Of a stretch of 6,915 bases of DNA, positions 1-5,567 are shown in pieces. Source of the stretch: Thermaceae bacterium (GTDB taxonomy: Bacteria > Deinococcota > Deinococci > Deinococcales > Marinithermaceae); assembly GCA_015490435.1 (NCBI GenBank), contig WFXV01000137.1:1-6915 (forward strand), written 5' to 3'. Under the pieces are notes generated by a model. The model saw nothing but the letters and a program-made list of their open reading frames with translations, searched no databases and was not told the origin of the DNA. The position numbers were made by a program, and so were the translations under genes. The stretch's first letter is position 1. The number at the start of each line of letters is the position of its first letter.

Positions 1-633
1 CTCCCGGATCGCCCCGTCCCCGGGCTCGGCGACGAGCAGCAGGCTGCCGGCGGAAAGCGCGGGGGCGGCCTCGACGAGGCTCGCCCCCTCGGCGCCGGCG
101 GCCCAGATCACCGTGCCCTTCAGGTAGCGGCCCGAGGCGAGCCAAAGGCCCCCCGGCTCGGGGAAGAGGACCCGGTCCCGGATCCGGGGGATTCCCGCGA
201 GGAGGGCGGCGATCAGGGGGCGCGGGCGGAGCCAGAAGGCCCCGGGTAGGATGAGCCGATCGTCCTCCCAGCGGCAGGGAAGTCCCGAATCCAGAAGTCC
301 CCGTTCGAAGCGGGGCCGGGCCGCATCCGGTACCCGGTGGTAGAGGCCGAAACGGAGCCGGGTGAAACGGCCGTAGAACCGGGCCGCGGTCTCGAGCGCG
401 CGCGCCGCCTCGGGCACGGGTTTCCCCCGCTTCGCCCGCACCGGGTTCACCACCGCCGTGGGGGCGTGGCTCGCCCCGGTGCCGGCGGCGATCACCAGGA
501 CCCTTCGCCCGGCCTCGGCGAGAGCGCGGGCGGCCACCGCCCCGGCGATCCCCGCGCCCACCACCAGGAAGTCGGCGCTAGCGCCGGTAGCGGCCTCGCT
601 CCTTTTGGGCAAGGCCGCGACGGACGAGCCCAT
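1..633 (-). CDS. FAD-dependent oxidoreductase, DadA/ThiO-like (C-terminus cut by window edge)
   Basis: 211 N-terminal residues are visible and the frame is open to the left edge. The protein has an FAD-binding Rossmann start (FLVVGAGIAG, residues 22-31), a second strand ending VLVIAAG (45-51), a motif ASHAPTAVVNPVRAKRG (54-70) like the AS..A.G..NPV.GKR segment of COG0665 oxidoreductases, and a later VIWAAGAEG resembling the flavin-contacting AaG segment of the DAO family. Such enzymes oxidise amines or amino acids; the substrate cannot be read here. The ATG at 633 was chosen because GGGAGG (640-645) lies 6 bases upstream. It adds about 20 residues before the Rossmann strand and overlaps the previous gene by 56 bases. 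Oddity: the acidic residue that normally ends strand 2 and holds the FAD ribose is Ala (A49). The context after miaB permits, but does not show, a tRNA-modification role like the FAD domain of MnmC. The DAO-type fold is fairly certain; the function is not. Confidence 0.82.
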   Translation of the reverse strand, partial: MGSSVAALPKRSEAATGASADFLVVGAGIAGAVAARALAEAGRRVLVIAAGTGASHAPTAVVNPVRAKRGKPVPEAARALETAARFYGRFTRLRFGLYHRVPDAARPRFERGLLDSGLPCRWEDDRLILPGAFWLRPRPLIAALLAGIPRIRDRVLFPEPGGLWLASGRYLKGTVIWAAGAEGASLVEAAPALSAGSLLLVAEPGDGAIRE

Positions 634-913
634 CGAGGACCTCCCGGGCCTGGGGTTCGGGGATCCCGCCGAGCCTCGCGAGCTCGGCGGGGTCGGTCGA
701 GCCCCGGCGGTAGAGCAGGCGGAGGGCCAGGCGCTCGAGCGCCCAGGGCGCGGGCCCCCGGGCGAGGAGCCGCCGGGCCCAGGCGTAAAAGAGCCAGGCC
801 CCAAGGATCCCGCCCAAGAGGGCCAGGGGCAGGCTCTGGAACTGGAACCAAAGGGGCGCGAAGAAAAGGCCGAAGCCCGCGAGCGCCAGGGGCAGGAAGA
901 CGAGGCGGGTCAC
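578..913 (-). CDS. Small membrane protein with two TM helices and a winged-helix-like C-terminus
   Basis: 111 residues from GTG 913, whose start lies one base after the miaB stop. A GGTGG about 7 bases upstream, inside the end of miaB, can serve as ribosome site. Residues 3-22 and 28-46 are hydrophobic and look like two transmembrane helices with a short turn. A basic stretch (RRLLARG, 47-53) follows, consistent with a cytoplasmic tail. Residues 57-111 read as helix (WALERLALRLLYRRG), helix (TDPAELARLGG), helix (PEPQAREVLDGLVRRG) and a basic wing-like end (LAQKERGRYRR), which looks like a small winged helix-turn-helix. I do not recognise a named family. It could be a membrane-anchored nucleic-acid-binding or protein-interaction domain. 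The last 56 bases overlap the start of the FAD oxidoreductase gene, so translation is probably coupled. The coding call is strong from packing and start; the domain reading is inference. Confidence 0.75.
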   Translation of the reverse strand: MTRLVFLPLALAGFGLFFAPLWFQFQSLPLALLGGILGAWLFYAWARRLLARGPAPWALERLALRLLYRRGSTDPAELARLGGIPEPQAREVLDGLVRRGLAQKERGRYRR

Positions 914-914
914 C

Positions 915-2240
<1,326 letters not shown>

Positions 2241-2241
2241 G

Positions 2242-2700
2242 CTAGGTCACCAGCCCGGCTTCCTCGATCAGGCCGCGGTAGATCTCGCCCGCGAGCCGCA
2301 CCACCTGCTCCGCCGCCTCCGGCCCCTTTAGTCCCTGGGGGACCCGCTGATGGGCGACCCGGAGGGCTTCGACCAGGAGTTCCGGGATGAGCAGGGCGGC
2401 GGGGGCGGGTTCCGCGGGGTTTTCGCCCTTGGTGCGCCGGTTGCCGCCTGAGCGCTTCTTGCTCCGCCCCTCCACCTCGCCGTAGCGGGCCTTCAAGGCC
2501 TCGAGGGCGAGCTCCGCCGCCACCCGTTCGGCCTCGCGTCGGGTCGGCCCCTGGCCGGTGGCCACCACCTCGTCGCCGATCACCACGTCGCTGATGTAGA
2601 GCGGGTCCTTCTCGTCGCCGGTGCCCTTGGTGTCGTAGCGGGGCTTTTTCAGGCCGAGTTTTTGGCAGTAGGCGTTCAGGGCGTTCTTGGGGTGCGTCAT
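2242..2700 (-). CDS. Stand-alone double-stranded RNA-binding domain (dsRBD) protein
   Basis: 152 residues. Residues 4-71 match the dsRBD alpha-beta-beta-beta-alpha pattern: helix PKNALNAYCQKLG (4-16), P-Y before strand 1 (20-22), strands around PLYISDVVIG and EVVATGQG, then the second helix TRREAERVAAELALEALKA (53-71). R54/R55/R59 stand where the family usually has the KKxAK RNA-contact lysines. A basic, low-complexity linker (about 75-100, SKKRSGGNRRTKG) and a helical C-terminal segment (101-152) follow. No RNase III catalytic domain is fused to it, and the ATG has its own signals: GAGGT (2706-2710) lies 5 bases before it. It is the first gene of the miaB cluster, ending one base before miaB, so a role with structured RNA or tRNA is plausible. 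The domain call is good by eye; its target is unknown. The frame continues upstream past ATG 2700 into the neighbouring gene, but only this start has an SD. Confidence 0.85.
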   Translation of the reverse strand: MTHPKNALNAYCQKLGLKKPRYDTKGTGDEKDPLYISDVVIGDEVVATGQGPTRREAERVAAELALEALKARYGEVEGRSKKRSGGNRRTKGENPAEPAPAALLIPELLVEALRVAHQRVPQGLKGPEAAEQVVRLAGEIYRGLIEEAGLVT

Positions 2701-2735
2701 CTTTGACCTCGGGGACGGCCCTGGGGCCGGGTCCG

Positions 2736-2744
2736 ATTTTAGCA
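2736..2744 (-). promoter_or_regulatory. Extended -10 promoter for the dsRBD-miaB cluster
   Basis: Read on the minus strand the site is TGCTAAAAT: a TAAAAT -10 box (2736-2741) preceded by TGC, an extended -10. The start of transcription would fall near 2729, giving a leader of about 28 bases that contains the GAGGT ribosome site. No good -35 lies 16-18 bases upstream; TTGACC is present but only 10 bases away. Extended -10 elements can work without a -35. This is inferred from sequence only. Confidence 0.5.
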
Positions 2745-2763
2745 CGCCAGGGGTCAAATGTCC

Positions 2764-2776
2764 TAGAATGGAGGCG
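2764..2776 (+). promoter_or_regulatory. Leaderless-type -10 box for the response regulator
   Basis: TAGAAT (2764-2769) is followed by exactly 7 bases and the ATG at 2777. This is the TANNNT-N7-start arrangement known from leaderless transcripts in Deinococcota. Transcription would then begin at or next to the A of the ATG. No -35 consensus is placed 17 bases upstream. GGAGG (2770-2774) lies only 2 bases before this ATG, too close for a normal Shine-Dalgarno. Confidence 0.55.
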
Positions 2777-3427
2777 ATGATCCGTATTTTGCTGGCCGAC
2801 GACCACGCCCTCTTCCGCCAGGGGCTGAAGAGCCTGCTCGAGGCCGAGGGCGACCTCCGGGTGATCGGCGAGGCCAAGGACGGCCGCGAGGCGCTCCGGG
2901 CGGCCTTGGAGACCAACCCCGACGTGATCCTGATGGACATCCAGATGCCCGGGCTCGACGGGGTGGGGGCCACCAAGGAGATCCTCAAGGAAAAGCCCGA
3001 CGCCAAGGTGGTCATGCTCACCATGTACCGGCAGGACGCCTACGTCTTCGAGGCGGTGAAGGCTGGGGCCCGGGGCTACCTCTTGAAGGACGCGAGCGCC
3101 GACGAGCTGATCGACGCGGTGCGGCGGGTGGCGGCCGGGGAGGTGCTCCTCGACGCCGAGCTCGCGGAGCAGATCATCCAGGACTTCCGGGCCAAGGAGG
3201 CCGAGATCCCGAAGTCCCGCCGGGCCGACCTCACCGACCGCGAGGTCCAGATCCTGAGGCTGCTCGCCCAGGGGGCGACCAACCAGGAGATCGCCGACGA
3301 GCTCGGGATCAGCGAGAAGACCGTGCGCAACCGGCTTTCCGAGATCTTCGCCAAGCTCCACCTGAATAACCGCACCCAGGCGGCGCTCTTCGCGATCCGC
3401 GAGGGGCTCGCCGACTTCGAGGACTGA
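2777..3427 (+). CDS. NarL/FixJ-family two-component response regulator
   Basis: 216 residues from ATG 2777, the usual size. The receiver domain (1-118) has the acidic pair D8/D9, phosphoacceptor D54 (ILMDIQMPGLDG), conserved T82 (VVMLTMY) and K104 (YLLKDAS). After a linker (about 119-148), a LuxR-type helix-turn-helix occupies 150-212, with DLTDREVQILRLLAQGATNQ, EIADELGISEKTVRNRLSEI and FAKLHLNNRTQA. It should bind DNA as a dimer when phosphorylated. No histidine kinase is next to it, so its partner and regulon cannot be told. An in-frame ATG at 2768 would add three residues, but it overlaps the -10 box and has no SD. The stop abuts the start of the M20 peptidase gene, so the two are co-transcribed. 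It may regulate its own divergent promoter region. Confidence 0.93.
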   Translation: MIRILLADDHALFRQGLKSLLEAEGDLRVIGEAKDGREALRAALETNPDVILMDIQMPGLDGVGATKEILKEKPDAKVVMLTMYRQDAYVFEAVKAGARGYLLKDASADELIDAVRRVAAGEVLLDAELAEQIIQDFRAKEAEIPKSRRADLTDREVQILRLLAQGATNQEIADELGISEKTVRNRLSEIFAKLHLNNRTQAALFAIREGLADFED

Positions 3428-4423
3428 GTGGATCCCAAGGCCATCCTGGCGCAGTTCGCCCCGGTCGCGGGCGAGGAGGCGCGGCGCGCCTTCGTCTGCG
3501 ACGCGCTCAGGCTCAAGGGGTTCGCCCCCCGGGTGGACGCGGTGGGGAACGTGCTCGCCGGTGAAGGGCCGGTCTGGTTCGCCGCCCACTACGACACCGT
3601 GCTCGAGCCCCGGCCCATCGAGGAGCGGGAGGGGCGCTGGTACGCGCCGGCGGTCGGGGACAACTCGAGCGGGGTGGCGGTGCTGCTTGCGCTGGCCGAG
3701 CCCGGCGCCGGAGCCGGGTACGTCTTCACCGTGGGCGAGGAGGGGCTTGGGAACCTCCGGGGCGCCCGGGCCTTCCTCGAGGCGGTGCGGCCCCGGTACT
3801 TCGTGGCGGTCGACGGCTACCTGGGGACGGTGGTGCCCTGGGCGGTGGGCTCGGAGCGGCTCGAGGCCGTCTTCAAGGGCCCCGGGGGCCACGCCTGGGG
3901 CGACCGCGGGCGGCCCAGCGCGATCCACGCCCTGGGGCGGGCGGTCGCCGCGCTCTATGCCCTCCGGCTCCCCCCGGACGCGAGCCTGAACGTCGGCCGG
4001 GTCTGGGGCGGCGGCGCGATCAACGCCATCGCCGCCGAGGCCGGGCTCTGGCTCGACCTTCGGGCCACCCAGCCCGAGGTGCTCGCCGACCTCGCCGAGC
4101 GGGCCCGGCGGGAGGTGGCCGAGGCGGCCCGCGGTGCCGGGGTTGAGGCCGAGATCCGCGTGCTCGGAAGCCGGCCCGCCGGCCGGACCGCGAGCCCCGA
4201 GCTGCTCGAGGCCGCCCGGGAGGCGATCGGGGAGGCGGGGATGCGGCCGGAGGAGCGGGCCGCCTCCACCGACGCCGCCGCCGCCGTCCTCTACGGGGTG
4301 CCGGCGATCGCGGTGGGCGCCTACCGGGGGGGCGGGGCCCACACCGAGGAGGAGTGGGTGGAGCCGGATTCCCTCGCCCAGGGGCTTCGGGTGCTCCAGG
4401 GGCTTCTCACCCGGCTACGATAG
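3428..4423 (+). CDS. M20-family metallopeptidase/amidohydrolase
   Basis: 331 residues from GTG 3428, directly after the response-regulator stop, with GAGG (3419-3422) 5 bases upstream. The zinc and catalytic residues of the M20 co-catalytic fold are all visible: H54 and catalytic D56 (AAHYDTV), bridging D78 (VGDNSSG), general base E104 with ligand E105 (TVGEEGLG), D129 (VAVDG) and H305 (GGAHTEEEW). The dimerisation domain lies at about 145-250, with the KGPGGHAWGDRG..SAIHALGR motif and H155. No signal peptide is present, so it is likely a cytoplasmic aminopeptidase or N-acyl amino-acid deacylase. The family includes ArgE, DapE, PepT and, in Thermus, LysK. With no biosynthetic genes nearby, I would not assign arginine or lysine synthesis. 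The family call is strong; the substrate is unknown. Confidence 0.9.
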   Translation: MDPKAILAQFAPVAGEEARRAFVCDALRLKGFAPRVDAVGNVLAGEGPVWFAAHYDTVLEPRPIEEREGRWYAPAVGDNSSGVAVLLALAEPGAGAGYVFTVGEEGLGNLRGARAFLEAVRPRYFVAVDGYLGTVVPWAVGSERLEAVFKGPGGHAWGDRGRPSAIHALGRAVAALYALRLPPDASLNVGRVWGGGAINAIAAEAGLWLDLRATQPEVLADLAERARREVAEAARGAGVEAEIRVLGSRPAGRTASPELLEAAREAIGEAGMRPEERAASTDAAAAVLYGVPAIAVGAYRGGGAHTEEEWVEPDSLAQGLRVLQGLLTRLR

Positions 4424-4428
4424 GGAAC
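4416..4428 (+). promoter_or_regulatory. Candidate internal leaderless -10 box before the 94-aa protein
   Basis: TACGAT (4416-4421) fits TANNNT and is followed by exactly 7 bases and the GTG at 4429. It lies at the very end of the M20 gene. The region before that GTG has only a weak GGGA as ribosome site. It has the same spacing as the response-regulator promoter. A TANNNT match can arise by chance, so this stays tentative. Confidence 0.35.
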
Positions 4429-4713
4429 GTGGACCTGCTTGTGCGCATCCGACGGGACGGGGTCTTCTACCTCTTCCAGGAAGGGGCCGAGGGGCCCCAC
4501 TACGCCACCCTCGAGCTCGAGGACGGGCCCTACCTCTACGCCTTCAGCGACGAGGCACGGGCGCGGGCGCTGGCCGAGCGCTTCGACGCCGAGATCGGCT
4601 ACTTCCCCGAGCCCGCCGCCCTCGCCGAGGGCCTGCCCGGGGTGCGGGGGCTCTTGCTCGACTATGACCCCGAGACCGAGGAAGCCTACCGGGTGCGCTG
4701 GGAGGAGCTGTGA
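4429..4713 (+). CDS. Conserved-looking 94-residue protein of unknown function
   Basis: I chose GTG 4429, five bases after the M20 stop; an alternative GTG lies at 4441. The protein is acidic and soluble, with no membrane segment, signal peptide or cysteine. It starts with a likely beta hairpin (LLVRIRRDGVFYLFQEG), then YATLELEDGPYLYAFSDE, a helix (ARARALAERF), AEIGYFPEPAALAEGLPG and an acidic end (DYDPETEEAYRVRWEEL). The stretch of a dG-YLYAFSDE strand followed by an A-rich helix loosely recalls SseB-like or similar small regulatory folds, but I cannot assign a family. It overlaps the next gene by four bases (GTGA), a classic sign of translational coupling, so its product may act with the HgdB-like protein. 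The frame is coding by context and codon use. Confidence 0.75.
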   Translation: MDLLVRIRRDGVFYLFQEGAEGPHYATLELEDGPYLYAFSDEARARALAERFDAEIGYFPEPAALAEGLPGVRGLLLDYDPETEEAYRVRWEEL

Positions 4714-5567
4714 GGATCGGCCTCCTCGACACCTGGCTCCCGCGGCGCTACCAGCCCTTCTGGCGCCCCTTCCTCGCCGAGCTCGGCGCCGAGCTCGTGG
4801 TCCCCGAGGTGCCTTTCGAGGAGGCGCGCGCGTTTCCCGCCGAGGGGGTGGGCGAGGCCGCGAGGGCCGCGCTCGGCCGGATCGCCGAGCTCAAGGCCCG
4901 GGGGGTGGACCGGATCCTCCTCCCCGACATCCAGCTTGGGGTCGAGGCCGAGCGGGGGAGCGGCGCCTGCCCCTGGGTGCGGGACCTGGCCGCGGTGGCC
5001 CCGCTTTTCGTGCCCGGGCTTCCGCCCCTTTTCGTCGTGCCCGGCGAGCTCGGGGAGGGGACCCTCGCCCGGGCCGCCGAGCTCGGGGCGGGGATTCAGG
5101 AAAACCCCCAGAAGGTGCGGCTCGCGCTTGAGCGCACCCGGGCCAAGGTGGCGCCGCCCGGGCCCTTCCGCCCCGGCTGGGCGGCCCCCGAGGGTGCTCT
5201 CGGGCTTGCGGCGCCGCCCTACGTGCTTGAGGAGGAAAGGCTCTACCCCGGGTTGCGCGAGGCGCTCATGCCCTTCGGTCTCACCCTCGCGGACCGGGCC
5301 CCGGCCGAGCTCCGGGCGGAGGGGGCGCGGCTTGGGCTCAGGCTCAAGCTCCCCACCGACCTCGAGTGGGCGGGGGCGGCCCACGCCCTCGCCCGCCGGC
5401 ACGACGTGCGGGCGGTGGTCCTCCTCTACGAGGGCGCCTGCGAGGGCAGCGCCCGGGCCGCCCGCTGGATCGCCGAGCGCCTGCCCAAACCGGCCCTCCT
5501 CGTGACCCTGGAGGAAGACCCGGAGGCGGTGGCCCGCCGGGCTAGAATGGCCCTTGGTGAGAACTGA
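4710..5567 (+). CDS. DUF2229/HgdB-like protein (2-hydroxyacyl-CoA dehydratase activase-associated family), short form
   Basis: 285 residues from GTG 4710 with GGGAGG (4700-4705) 4 bases upstream. The N-terminus (IGLLDTWLPRRYQPFWRPFL, then AELGAELVVP) follows the IGIPRaL..yyPfWktFfeeLGaEvv pattern of COG3580/COG3581 proteins. D67-RILLPDI-74 and GACPWV around C87 correspond to the family's lPdi....CPyv segment. The C-terminal AVVLLYEGACEGS (C244) and LLVTLEEDPE resemble the cysteine loop and iE.D segment of HgdB-type subunits. Full members bind a [4Fe-4S] cluster and work in ATP-driven radical dehydration or related CoA chemistry. Here only two cysteines remain and no ASKHA ATPase domain is present, so a cluster could form only in a dimer, if at all. 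No activase or dehydratase partner is visible. The family resemblance is moderate and the function unknown. Confidence 0.7.
   Translation: MRIGLLDTWLPRRYQPFWRPFLAELGAELVVPEVPFEEARAFPAEGVGEAARAALGRIAELKARGVDRILLPDIQLGVEAERGSGACPWVRDLAAVAPLFVPGLPPLFVVPGELGEGTLARAAELGAGIQENPQKVRLALERTRAKVAPPGPFRPGWAAPEGALGLAAPPYVLEEERLYPGLREALMPFGLTLADRAPAELRAEGARLGLRLKLPTDLEWAGAAHALARRHDVRAVVLLYEGACEGSARAARWIAERLPKPALLVTLEEDPEAVARRARMALGEN
5543..5556 (+). promoter_or_regulatory. Candidate leaderless -10 box for the ABC exporter
   Basis: TAGAAT (5543-5548) lies 8 bases before GTG 5557, inside the end of the HgdB-like gene. The nine bases CTAGAATGG are identical to those at the response-regulator promoter (2763-2771). 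No Shine-Dalgarno precedes the exporter GTG, which fits a leaderless start. No -35 consensus is evident. Confidence 0.45.

Noticed and set aside
1..633. Assignment of the oxidoreductase as glycine oxidase ThiO, D-amino-acid dehydrogenase or MnmC
   Set aside because: Only the N-terminal half is present, no thiamine or other pathway gene is adjacent, and the shared motifs are those of the whole superfamily.
2713..2734. GC-rich hairpin (GGAC-GGCCC-tg-GGGCC-gg-GTCC) followed by a short T run, looking like a terminator on the plus strand
   Set aside because: No plus-strand gene ends upstream of it, the T run is only four bases and is part of the minus-strand -10 box. The predicted minus-strand transcript would start inside it.
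2745..2757. TTGACC on the minus strand as -35 for the dsRBD promoter
   Set aside because: It lies only 10 bases from TAAAAT, far from the 16-18 needed; the extended -10 is the better explanation.
2768..2779. Upstream ATG (2768) as start of the response regulator, adding Met-Glu-Ala
   Set aside because: It overlaps the -10 box and has no SD. The receiver domain begins normally at the ATG at 2777.
4778..4797. Perfect 20-bp palindrome CGAGCTCGGCGCCGAGCTCG
   Set aside because: It falls inside the HgdB-like coding sequence and arises from the repeated codons GCC-GAG-CTC around GGC. GAGCTC-rich palindromes are frequent by composition here.
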